Shown: one piece after another, positions 56,942 through 64,000 of the stretch
How the letters are laid out: every line of letters starts with the position of its first letter
Numbering within the stretch: position 1 is the stretch's first letter
The notes under the pieces: generated by a model
The model's database searches: none
What the model was told of the DNA's origin: nothing
Seen by the model: the letters and a program-made list of their open reading frames with translations, nothing else
Program-made: the position numbers and the translations under genes
NCBI RefSeq assembly: GCF_900607235.1
Contig: NZ_LR027857.1
Span: forward strand, 142,472-206,471
Direction of reading: 5' to 3'
DNA: 64,000 nt
Origin: Olivibacter jilunii
Lineage (GTDB): Bacteria; Bacteroidota; Bacteroidia; Sphingobacteriales; Sphingobacteriaceae

Positions 56942-58135
56942 CTATAAATACCAATCTTTATAACGTTTAAGCGCTTCCAAAAAATAATAATCTGCATAAA
57001 TAATTGGTCTATCGATCTCAGAATTTAATGGAAAGGCGCCCGTGCTATGCTGCAGAAGAAAACCACCATTTTCGCCAAATTTAGATCGGTAAGTATCACT
57101 TGCTAAAGAACGCAACATCTGCTCTGCACTTTTCAAATACAAGCGTTTTTTATCCCCCTCTACATATTGCCCGAGTTCCAACAATGCGGAAGCTATAAGT
57201 GCACCGGCAGAGGCATCTCGTTCAGCATAAGGCATGAAAGGCGCATCGAAGTCCCAGTAGGGGATTTTGTCTTCCGGAAGATTGGGATGATTCAAGATAA
57301 AGGCGGCAATGCCTTCTGCTTGTTTCAAATAGGCTTCATTTTTCGTATCTCTGTACATGAGTGTATACCCATAAAGCGCCCAGCCTTGCCCCCTTGCCCA
57401 AGCAGAACTATTAGCAGCACCTTGCCAGGTAGCTTTTCTGCGTACCGTTCCATTGTTTGGGTTATAATCAATTACATGAAAGGAACTGAAATCGGGACGG
57501 AAATGATTCTTAAGCGTTGTGTTCGCATGTGTGATCGCGATTTCTTTATATCGCTTATCGCCTCCATGATCGCTTACCCAGTTCAGCATTTCGAGGTTCA
57601 TCATGTTATCAATGATCACGGGACAGTCCCAGAACTTATTTTTATTCCATGATTGAATCGCTTGAATTTCGGGTCTATAACGCGTTGCTAAAGAGGCAGC
57701 CGATTGAAACAGAATATCCTTATAGGCATTGTCACGCGTGATACGATAGGCATTTCCGAAGCTACAAAACATCATGAACCCCAGATCATGGTTGCCGGTA
57801 AAAGTTTTATTCGGTTCAATCAATTTTAGCGTTCGCAAAGCCTCTTGATGGATAGTTTCATCTTTTGTTTGCTCATAAATCAACCATAATGATCCCGGAT
57901 AAAAACCGCTGCACCACCATTGAATGTCGCGCGCGTCGATTTTGCCTGTTTTCGGATCCCAATTTTGAGGCAACTTTTCAGATGGTATATTATTGGCGAG
58001 CACTTTATATTGTGCTCTTGCAAAATCAAAGTTTGCTTGAATCAGTTCTTTCATGCTTTTAGTTTGCGCGAAAGACTGTATACCTGATAGCATGATGCTT
58101 ATAAGTATAAAAACCGGCTTGATTATTTTGGCCAT
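56942..58135 (-). CDS. GH88 unsaturated glucuronyl hydrolase (second copy)
   Basis: 397 residues with a Sec signal (about 1-23, SFAQ) and no lipobox, hence soluble periplasmic. It keeps the full HDLGFM (first catalytic Asp) and VIIDNMMNLEMLNWV (second Asp), plus WWCSGFYPGSLWLIYEQT and SAWARGQGWALYGYTLMYRD. It cleaves 4,5-unsaturated uronate from oligosaccharides. It begins about 60 bp from two LacI-type operators and heads the GH88-GH29 block. Confidence 0.94.
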   Translation of the reverse strand: MAKIIKPVFILISIMLSGIQSFAQTKSMKELIQANFDFARAQYKVLANNIPSEKLPQNWDPKTGKIDARDIQWWCSGFYPGSLWLIYEQTKDETIHQEALRTLKLIEPNKTFTGNHDLGFMMFCSFGNAYRITRDNAYKDILFQSAASLATRYRPEIQAIQSWNKNKFWDCPVIIDNMMNLEMLNWVSDHGGDKRYKEIAITHANTTLKNHFRPDFSSFHVIDYNPNNGTVRRKATWQGAANSSAWARGQGWALYGYTLMYRDTKNEAYLKQAEGIAAFILNHPNLPEDKIPYWDFDAPFMPYAERDASAGALIASALLELGQYVEGDKKRLYLKSAEQMLRSLASDTYRSKFGENGGFLLQHSTGAFPLNSEIDRPIIYADYYFLEALKRYKDWYL

Positions 58136-58194
58136 CGTTATATTGGTTAAGTGTTTGGATTATGACGGCCAAAATAGTAGAAATAAGTAGTAAT

Positions 58195-58225
58195 TGCAAT
58201 CGATTACATTACACAATCGTTTGCA
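58195..58225. promoter_or_regulatory. Paired LacI-type operators upstream of the second GH88 gene
   Basis: TGCAATCGATTACA (58195-58208) is nearly perfectly palindromic around CG. CACAATCGTTTGCA (58212-58225) is a weaker copy, with centres 17 bp apart. Both lie between the lacI stop and the GH88 ATG, at the expected promoter position for GH88-GH29. Confidence 0.6.
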
Positions 58226-58231
58226 TAAATT

Positions 58232-59266
58232 TCACGTTGTCATTCGCCTCACCAATGTTACGGGAACGATTTCTCGCGTATCATTTATAGCCCTTAGGGA
58301 TTTATCCTTTAACAAGTTCAGCAATTTTTGGGCAACCCGATTTGCCATTTCAACAGGATGCTGGTCGATTGTTGTTATCGGTGGCGAAATAATAGACGCT
58401 CTCGGATCGTTTGAATAACCGACAATCTTCAGTTCATCAGGAATTTTTATCCCTTGTTCCCGAGCAAACTCGACAGCCGCTAAAGCGGTTGTGTCGTTTG
58501 ATGCAAAAATGCCGTCAGGTCGCTCCTTACCGACAAATATCTGCCTTAGGCTATTCCACGCATTTTCCGCCGTAAGTTCTTGATAGAAACACCATTTCCT
58601 TTCAAGTTTTATTTTCGCTTTGTCTAAAGCATGTTGAAAACCTTCCGTTCGTTCCTTATAGATACTACATGACAACGGTCCCGAGATATAAGCAATTTTT
58701 GAACAGCCGGTTTCTATCAGATGATTGCCGGCCAACAAACCACCACGATAATCGTCGCCTTTGATAATATGCGCTGCATAGGTTTTTGTTGGAACCCGAT
58801 CGTAAAAAATTAAGGGGATGCCCTGTTTAGTGAAACCATCGAAGTGCTTATAATCCTCTGTGTACAACGCTAACGAAACGACCAAGGCGTCTACTCGTGA
58901 AGAGTATAAGGTTGCGGCCAGCTTCTGTTCGATCGATTCGGAATCATTCGACTGGCAAACCATTAAGCTATATCCCTCTTCCTGCAACCTATTCTGTAAA
59001 GCGGTAATAAAAATCGCATGGAAGTACATGGAGATTCTGGGCACAATCATTCCAATGATATTAGAGCGCTTATTTCTTAACGACGAGGCCATGCTATTGT
59101 GCCGGTAGCCTAATTCCTCTGCCTTATCCTTCACCCGTTTCCGTGTTGCTTCACTTATTCGAGGATTATCATTTAATGCTCTCGAAACGGTTGCAGCCGA
59201 AACGTTCAAGGCCTCTGCTATATCAACAATGCTAATTTCGGACTTATCCGGTTTATGTTCTCTCAT
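58232..59266 (-). CDS. LacI-family transcriptional regulator of the uronate cluster
   Basis: 344 residues from MREHKPDKSE. The DNA-binding head is SIVDIAEALNVSAATVSRAL followed by the hinge helix (YRHNSMASSLRNKRSN) and a periplasmic-binding-protein-like effector domain (IIGMIVPRISMYFHAIFITA, FASNDTTALAAVEFAREQGI). The likely ligand is a uronate-pathway intermediate such as 2-keto-3-deoxygluconate, by analogy with KdgR-type control. It lies directly upstream of the operators and the catabolic genes. Confidence 0.93.
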   Translation of the reverse strand: MREHKPDKSEISIVDIAEALNVSAATVSRALNDNPRISEATRKRVKDKAEELGYRHNSMASSLRNKRSNIIGMIVPRISMYFHAIFITALQNRLQEEGYSLMVCQSNDSESIEQKLAATLYSSRVDALVVSLALYTEDYKHFDGFTKQGIPLIFYDRVPTKTYAAHIIKGDDYRGGLLAGNHLIETGCSKIAYISGPLSCSIYKERTEGFQHALDKAKIKLERKWCFYQELTAENAWNSLRQIFVGKERPDGIFASNDTTALAAVEFAREQGIKIPDELKIVGYSNDPRASIISPPITTIDQHPVEMANRVAQKLLNLLKDKSLRAINDTREIVPVTLVRRMTT

Positions 59267-59294
59267 AAAACCCAAACATGGAGTCTACATTTAG

Positions 59295-59651
59295 TTAATA
59301 TTGGCCAGTACTTAATAAAACGAGCGTGCAGGCATAAACAGGTTCAATTCCATTGGTTTTCGCCAATGCAGCAAGCTCATCGTTTTCTGTACCTGGGTTA
59401 AATATAATACGTTTAGGCTTAGTTTTCATAAGATAATCATAATATTGTCCTTGCAGTTTCGGCCCAATATAAAGGGTGACGGTATGAATATCGTGTAAAG
59501 GCTCTCCGGGCGGGACAATATCTACTCCTGCTACTGCGCCCTTTTTGATTCCCACATTAACAATTTCATGGCCAGCTGCCACCAAGCGATTCGCGGCTAA
59601 ATAAGCATATCGCGCCGGGTTAGTAGTAGCTCCTAATATAAGGGTTTTCAT
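59295..59651 (-). CDS. CoA-binding domain protein (YccU-like)
   Basis: 118 residues, a complete single Rossmann CoA-binding domain: LILGATTNPARYAYLAANRL, then HEIVNVGIKKG and IIFNPGTENDELAALAKTNG. Small stand-alone proteins of this kind bind CoA; no enzyme activity is known. It ends 28 bp before the LacI gene but is unlikely to belong to the uronate regulon. Confidence 0.88.
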   Translation of the reverse strand: MKTLILGATTNPARYAYLAANRLVAAGHEIVNVGIKKGAVAGVDIVPPGEPLHDIHTVTLYIGPKLQGQYYDYLMKTKPKRIIFNPGTENDELAALAKTNGIEPVYACTLVLLSTGQY

Positions 59652-59659
59652 ATTCTTTG

Positions 59660-59835
59660 TCTATTTATTTGTTATTCGTCGTTGGTTATTAGTTATTGGT
59701 TATTGGTTGTTCGTTATTGGTTGTTCGTTATTGGTATTGCTTTAGGCTTTACCACCTTGCTATAAGCAAGCATTAGGCCGCACGCCATGGGCCTCACTCC
59801 TTTAACGCTACACCCCACACCTTTTACTTCACACC
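59660..59835. repeat. Composite intergenic repeat (copy 9)
   Basis: GTTATTR/GTTGTTCGTTATTG heptamers (about 59672-59735) are followed by GCTTTAGGCTTTACCACC, GCAAGCATTAGGCCGC and CACACCTTTTACTTCACACC, running up to the oxidoreductase stop codon. The 91-bp unit is absent. Confidence 0.7.
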
Positions 59836-61383
59836 TTATTCCCTATCTCCTATTCTACTAACACAATTCATGCCATCGATAGCCGCCGAAACAATTCCGC
59901 CCGCATAACCTGCTCCTTCGCCACAGGGGTATAAACCTTCGATCTCGGGGTGTTGTAAAGTATCTTTATCTCTAGGAATGCGTATCGGAGAAGAAGTTCT
60001 GGATTCGACACCAACCAACACGGCCTCATTTGTATAATAGCCTTGCATTTTTTTTCCAAAAAGTGGCAAGGCGCCTTTTAGTGCCTTATATATAAAGTTC
60101 GGAAGCAACTCTTCTAATTGAACGGATTTCAATCCAGGCTTATAAGAATTTATAGGTAAATCGGCTGACAATTTTCCTTCTACAAAGTCTATCATTCGTT
60201 GTGCGGGCGCCACCAGTTGTCCACCACCCAGGTCATATGCTTTTCGCTCGACTTGTTGCTGAAATGCGAGTAAAGCAAAAGGATTTGTGTGCGCCCCTGC
60301 AACGTCTTCCAAGTTCACCTGAACAACTGTTCCTGAATTCGCGTAGGGATTATTTCGTTTAGATGGCGACCATCCGTTCACTACAATCTCGCGCTCACCG
60401 GTAGCACAAGGTGCAATGATGCCGCCAGGACACATGCAGAAGGAAAACACGCCTCGATTGTCAATTTGCTCAACCAGGCTGTAGTAGGCCGGTGGCAGGT
60501 GCTCACTCCGTATCGAACAATGATATTGGGCTTGATCGACAATTTCCTGGGGATGTTCAATGCGCACGCCCAGAGCAAATGGTTTTGCCTCAACCAACCA
60601 TTTCTTCCGTTCAAAAAGATAGAAAATATCTCTCGCCGAATGCCCTGTAGCTAAAATGACATGATTACCAACTACCTCTTCCCCATTGTGTAAAACAACG
60701 CCTTGTAATTTCTTATTCTTAACGACCATATCGACTACCTTGGAGTCGAAACGTATTTCTCCTCCAAATAAAATGATCTTTTCGCGAATAGCTTCTATAA
60801 TATGTGGTAGTTTGTTCGTTCCGATATGCGGTCGAGCGTCCACAAGGATGTCCGGCGTAGCACCGTGATCGACGAGGATTTGCAGAACCTTTTGCACATC
60901 ACCCCTTTTATTAGAACGTGTATACAACTTTCCATCGGAATAAGTACCCGCCCCCCCTTCACCAAAACAGTAGTTCGATTCCACGTTAACTAAACCTGCT
61001 TTGTTAATCGCCGCTAAATCACGACGCCTGTCTTTCACGGCTTTGCCCCGTTCCAAGACAACTGGTTTGAAACCTAGCTCCAAACATTGCAGGGCTGCAA
61101 ATAACCCTGCCGGTCCAGCACCTATAATAATAACGGGTTGGCTTTTTGAAACGTCGTGATAATTAATTTTCGGAACGGTTAAGGTTACTGCTTCATCGAT
61201 ATAGACAACAAGGCGTAATCGGTAAACTACTTTTCGTCCGCGGGCATCAATTGATCTTTTTCTGATTTGAAGCGATTGGATACGTTTCGGTGTTACCTTA
61301 AGTTGTGCGGCCGCCTGTCGGAGGATGAAGTGATCGTCCGAAATATTTTCGGGATTCACCGCTAATTCGATTTCTTTTTGCAT
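59836..61383 (-). CDS. FAD-dependent oxidoreductase (COG2509-like)
   Basis: 515 residues from MQKEIELAVNPENISDDHFI; the frame extends 20 codons upstream but a -7 motif lies there. An N-terminal alpha/beta domain (about 1-80, RIQSLQIRKRSIDARGRKVV) precedes the FAD-binding VIIGAGPAGLFAALQCLELG, GEGGAGTYSDGKLYTR, LATGHSARDIFYLFERK and the C-terminal GLYPCGEGAGYAGGIVSAAI. These proteins are annotated as dehydrogenases; the substrate is unknown. Some Cys in FSFCMCPGGIIAPCATGERE suggest redox chemistry. Confidence 0.88.
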   Translation of the reverse strand: MQKEIELAVNPENISDDHFILRQAAAQLKVTPKRIQSLQIRKRSIDARGRKVVYRLRLVVYIDEAVTLTVPKINYHDVSKSQPVIIIGAGPAGLFAALQCLELGFKPVVLERGKAVKDRRRDLAAINKAGLVNVESNYCFGEGGAGTYSDGKLYTRSNKRGDVQKVLQILVDHGATPDILVDARPHIGTNKLPHIIEAIREKIILFGGEIRFDSKVVDMVVKNKKLQGVVLHNGEEVVGNHVILATGHSARDIFYLFERKKWLVEAKPFALGVRIEHPQEIVDQAQYHCSIRSEHLPPAYYSLVEQIDNRGVFSFCMCPGGIIAPCATGEREIVVNGWSPSKRNNPYANSGTVVQVNLEDVAGAHTNPFALLAFQQQVERKAYDLGGGQLVAPAQRMIDFVEGKLSADLPINSYKPGLKSVQLEELLPNFIYKALKGALPLFGKKMQGYYTNEAVLVGVESRTSSPIRIPRDKDTLQHPEIEGLYPCGEGAGYAGGIVSAAIDGMNCVSRIGDRE

Positions 61384-61414
61384 ACTATATTGCCCGGTTG
61401 TTATCCAGGATATA

Positions 61415-61422
61415 CAAAGGTA
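61415..61422 (-). promoter_or_regulatory. -7 element for the FAD oxidoreductase
   Basis: TACCTTTG on the minus strand, 31 nt before the ATG at 61383. It lies inside the longer alternative frame and so supports the shorter start. Confidence 0.4.
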
Positions 61423-61502
61423 AAAAATTTTGTTGTCAGTCATTTATCTCAAGATAAATCCTCCGAGATTTGACTTTTAATGTAAAGAGGTTGTTGTTTA
61501 AA

Positions 61503-62036
61503 TTAAAAGAACGTTTTTGTTTTTCTTTTTATTCGTTATTGTTTGTTTTAAAAAGCACTCATGCTACTTCGTGGTTTCCGCAAAAAAGAAACAGAATCTC
61601 ATCGCTTGGAAGTTTGCTACAACGGTAGTGCATCAACTTGCAAGCCGCAAACTTCCTAGGTGATATTTTAGCAGAACGGAAGGCTTCTACTTTTAACCCG
61701 ACTTATTAGCTTTAGCCCAGTACTATAGCCTTGTGCGCGGGAGAAGCGGCCTTGGAGGATACCGACGCAACGGGCAGCAAAGCATTTGCACCTCTGTTCA
61801 TTGTGCAGTATCCAAGCGGATTGAGGAAGTGAAACGGCTCCAATATGCGCCGTTGATGCTTTGCCATCAGGTGCAAGGTAGCCTACACACGCCTTGATCT
61901 TTTGTAACTTTTGGATCAAACCAAAAGTTAAATAAAAAAGGTCAAGAAACCTTCCCGTTAAGTAAAGCTTGAATGCCTTAAAAAAACGAAAACTTAATGA
62001 AAAGAAAGAAAGAAGTTAAAATAAACGTTCTTTTAA
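61503..62036. other. 534-bp gene-free structured element bounded by 14-bp perfect inverted repeats
   Basis: TTAAAAGAACGTTT (61503-61516) and its exact reverse complement (62023-62036) flank the element. Inside are GGAAGTTTGC/GCAAACTTCC (61608-61617 with 61647-61656), CTTGGAGGATAC pairing with GTATCCAAG, GCAAAGCAT/ATGCTTTGC (61777-61785 with 61856-61864), TTGCACCT/AGGTGCAA (61786-61793 with 61869-61876; a pseudoknot-like order with the previous pair), and a terminal hairpin TAACTTTTGG/CCAAAAGTTA (61905-61914 with 61921-61930) after GCCTTGAT. Short frames here are not genes. It may encode a structured RNA or be a MITE-like remnant. Confidence 0.5.
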
Positions 62037-62217
62037 AATCATTCCATCATGAAAATAATACGTATTAACCTGAGAAAGCCGGACTGACAAAACCAGTTGT
62101 TTATAATAAATGGCAGAACATTTGCTATAGCAGAATAAGTTCCGGAGATAATATCAACGGAGGTTACTTGTAGACGGCTAATTTGTATTTGTATTCGTGA
62201 ATAACAAGCATTTTACA

Positions 62218-62225
62218 TAAGTTTG
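62218..62225 (+). promoter_or_regulatory. -7 element for the LemA/TPM operon
   Basis: TAAGTTTG, 39 nt before the LemA ATG at 62265. Between the structured element and this motif (62037-62217) I see nothing else. Confidence 0.4.
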
Positions 62226-62264
62226 TTAAGCAGGTAAAAATGATCAACATTAAAAGAAAAGACA

Positions 62265-62846
62265 ATGATTAAAAGATTTATTTTTGGTTTAGTTGGCTTG
62301 ATTGCCACCTTATCGCTGAGCTCATGTGGCTACAATAGTATGGTTAAATTGGATGAGAATGTTCAATCCAAATGGGCTGAGGTGGAGAATGCCTATCAAC
62401 GTCGCGCCGACCTGATTCCGAATTTGGTGAATACCGTAAAAGGTGCTGCCAATTTCGAACAGCAAACATTAACAAGTGTAGTGGAAGCGCGTGCGAAAGC
62501 GACATCCATTAATATCGATCCATCGAACCTAACACCGGAAGCCATAAAAAAATTCGAAGACGCCCAGGGCGCTCTTACAGGATCATTAAGTCGTTTAATG
62601 GCTGTAGCGGAAAACTATCCTGAGCTAAAAGCCACTGAAAGTTTTCAGGGTTTACAGGCTCAACTAGAAGGAACAGAAAACAGGATTGCCGTTGCGCGTC
62701 GTGGCTTTAATGAAGCGACACAACAATACAACTCGACAATCCGCTCTTTCCCGAATAATTTGATGGCTGGTATCTTTGGCTTCAAAGCAAAGGGCTATTT
62801 CACCTCTCAAGCCGGTGCGGACAAAGCGCCTGAAGTGAAATTTTAA
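62265..62846 (+). CDS. LemA family lipoprotein
   Basis: 193 residues, family length. A signal with lipobox LSSC (Cys 21) precedes the LemA core: VQSKWAEVENAYQRRADLIP and NLVNTVKGAANFEQQTLTSV. LemA proteins are helical-bundle membrane-tethered proteins of unclear role, often next to TPM-domain genes, as here. It is followed after 67 bp, with an intervening hairpin, by the first TPM gene. Confidence 0.94.
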   Translation: MIKRFIFGLVGLIATLSLSSCGYNSMVKLDENVQSKWAEVENAYQRRADLIPNLVNTVKGAANFEQQTLTSVVEARAKATSINIDPSNLTPEAIKKFEDAQGALTGSLSRLMAVAENYPELKATESFQGLQAQLEGTENRIAVARRGFNEATQQYNSTIRSFPNNLMAGIFGFKAKGYFTSQAGADKAPEVKF

Positions 62847-62865
62847 ACGATAATGTACCACACGG

Positions 62866-62889
62866 AAGGCTCGCCTGAGGGCAAGCCTT
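62866..62889 (+). terminator. Hairpin between lemA and the first TPM gene
   Basis: AAGGCTCGCC pairs with GGCAAGCCTT except for one C-A mismatch, around a TGAG loop. No long U-run follows, so an attenuator or processing site is as likely as a full terminator. Confidence 0.45.
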
Positions 62890-62913
62890 TCACACTTTAA
62901 CCTTCGGAAAGAG

Positions 62914-63351
62914 ATGAATATTTTCAATAGTGAAGAACAAGAACACATTGCACATGCGATTGGTTTAGCGGAGGCAAATACCTCCGGAGAAATCCGCATT
63001 TGTGTGGAGAAAAGATGCGATCAGGAAGTACTTTCTCGTGCAGCAGCGTGTTTTAACCAACTTGGTATGCACAAAACCAACCTGCGCAATGGTGTACTCA
63101 TTTACCTTTCTGTTGACGATCATAAATTTGCCATTATAGGCGATGCCGGTATCAACAATAAAGTTGAACCTGACTTTTGGGACACTACAAAGGATAAAAT
63201 GCTGGCCTATTTCAAGACTGGCAATTTAGTAGAAGGTATAATAGCGGGCATTGAATCTGCCGGAAGCAAACTTAAAGTTCTATTTCCACGTGAACATGAC
63301 GATGTAAACGAACTGCCTAATGATATTGTGTTTATGAATCGTCCAAAATAA
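62914..63351 (+). CDS. TPM-domain protein, soluble form
   Basis: 145 residues without signal peptide or membrane span. The TPM (TLP18.3/Psb32/MOLO-1) domain covers almost the whole protein: FNSEEQEHIAHAIGLAEANT, SGEIRICVEKRCDQE, NGVLIYLSVDDHKFAIIGDA and DFWDTTKDKMLAYFKTGNLV. It is cytoplasmic by prediction, unlike its downstream neighbour. TPM domains have been reported as acid-phosphatase-like or protein-assembly modules; the role here is unknown. Confidence 0.88.
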   Translation: MNIFNSEEQEHIAHAIGLAEANTSGEIRICVEKRCDQEVLSRAAACFNQLGMHKTNLRNGVLIYLSVDDHKFAIIGDAGINNKVEPDFWDTTKDKMLAYFKTGNLVEGIIAGIESAGSKLKVLFPREHDDVNELPNDIVFMNRPK

Positions 63352-63358
63352 AGCAAAC

Positions 63359-64000
63359 ATGAGAGCTTACCAGACCTTGTTCTTTTCTTTTATATTCTTT
63401 TTATCAACTTTAGTAAAAGCTCAGGATTTCCCTCCCCCGTCCAGAACATTGGTGACCGACTTTACCGGTACGCTAACGGATGCTCAGCGGCAGCAGCTTG
63501 AAAGTAAGCTAGTTGCTTTTGCTGACACCTCTTCAACGCAAATAGCCGTTGTGATTATGCGTTCGGTAGGTGATTACGACATAGCCGACTATGGAGTACG
63601 ACTAGCCCAGCAATGGGGTATTGGAACAAAAGGTAAAGATAATGGGATTTTGTTGCTTGTTGCCAAGGAAGACAGAAAAGTAACTATCCAAACCGGTTAT
63701 GGTGTAGAGGGTGCCGTACCCGATGCCATCGCTTTTCAAATTATTCGAAATATTATTACACCTGCATTTAGGCAGGGCGACTATTTTACAGGAATTAATC
63801 GGGCTACAGATGCGCTCATCTCTTACACGAAAGGAGAGTTTAAAGCTGAACCACGTAAGAACAGAGGAGGAGGTGGAAGCGGTGGACTCATCCTAACTGT
63901 GATTATAATTGCTGTTATCATTAGTTTACTTGCCAGCAGAGGTGGGGGCAAAGGGGGCGGTGGGCAAGTCATCGGTGGCCGTGTTGCATCTGATCTATTC
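63359..64000 (+). CDS. YgcG-type TPM-domain membrane protein, 3' end beyond the window
   Basis: 214 residues are present, starting with ATG at 63359-63361, 7 bp after the previous stop. A signal peptide (about 1-21, VKAQ) precedes a TPM domain (TDFTGTLTDAQRQQLESKLV ... GKDNGILLLVAKEDRKVTIQ ... GYGVEGAVPDAIAFQIIRNI), then a Gly-rich linker, a membrane span at about 179-195 (GLILTVIIIAVIISLLAS) and a Gly-rich tail. It belongs with the LemA and soluble TPM genes as a three-gene operon, a widespread arrangement. Confidence 0.92.
   Translation, partial: MRAYQTLFFSFIFFLSTLVKAQDFPPPSRTLVTDFTGTLTDAQRQQLESKLVAFADTSSTQIAVVIMRSVGDYDIADYGVRLAQQWGIGTKGKDNGILLLVAKEDRKVTIQTGYGVEGAVPDAIAFQIIRNIITPAFRQGDYFTGINRATDALISYTKGEFKAEPRKNRGGGGSGGLILTVIIIAVIISLLASRGGGKGGGGQVIGGRVASDLF

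Noticed and set aside
61668..61919. 83-codon leftward frame inside the 61.5-kb element
   Set aside because: No similarity to a known family, no start signal, and the DNA shows helix-forming symmetry rather than codon structure.

Overview
The window looks like chromosomal DNA of a Bacteroidota member, most likely a Sphingobacteriaceae-type organism. The evidence is a SusC/SusD pair with FecI/FecR regulators, the Bacteroidota-type -7 promoter motif TAnnTTTG before many genes, few Shine-Dalgarno sequences, and Bacteroidota-typical families (DUF4861, DUF5684, DUF2752, probable DUF6266). This placement is inferred from gene content and no species is claimed. No rRNA, tRNA, insertion-sequence transposase, phage gene or CRISPR array was recognised.

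Layout. 1-6.3 kb: an ECF sigma factor, FecR-like anti-sigma factor, SusC-like receptor and the start of a SusD-like lipoprotein, all leftward, forming a trans-envelope-regulated uptake unit. 6.6-25.9 kb: mainly housekeeping genes (glutamine cyclotransferase, YraN-like protein, dnaG, YbdG-like channel, M20 amidohydrolase, SPOR protein, secA, sugar dehydrogenase, pgi, a TPR protein with an anti-sigma-like head, prfB with a programmed frameshift, dcd, a phosphopantetheinyl transferase, lipB). 25.9-36.3 kb: a probable DUF6266 gene, sdaA, two small membrane proteins, and an RDD/SpoIIM/DUF4129/DUF4350/MoxR/DUF58 membrane module. 36.6-50.9 kb: GH3-family protein, lptB, recJ, a metallo-hydrolase, a two-component pair beside a small beta-barrel, uvrB, upp, a HAD nucleotidase and a ROK kinase. 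51-59.3 kb: a compact polyuronide-catabolic cluster (two GH88, kduD, DUF4861, kduI, GH29 fucosidase, LacI regulator) with recognisable LacI-type operators. 59.3-64 kb: CoA-binding protein, FAD oxidoreductase, then LemA and two TPM-domain genes, the last running off the window.

In the uronate cluster the two GH88 enzymes would release 4-deoxy-5-ketouronate from lyase-generated oligosaccharides, KduI would isomerise it and KduD would reduce it to 2-keto-3-deoxygluconate. GH29 would remove fucose and DUF4861 probably acts on the same glycan. Operators before the GH88/GH29 block and before kduI suggest one LacI-controlled regulon.

The least explained material is intergenic. A family of composite repeats recurs in at least nine gene gaps, with modules in a conserved relative order: TAGTTAAG-type repeats, a unit of about 91 bp, a G+C-rich palindrome, and GTTATTR heptamers. 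It reaches eight tandem 91-bp units at 48.65-49.29 kb and forms a perfect 65-bp inverted repeat around the pgi segment. Separately, two structured gene-free elements (5.1-5.6 kb and 61.50-62.04 kb) end in related hairpins with at least one compensatory base-pair change; the second is bounded by 14-bp inverted repeats. These, rather than any single gene, are the best candidates for something undescribed.
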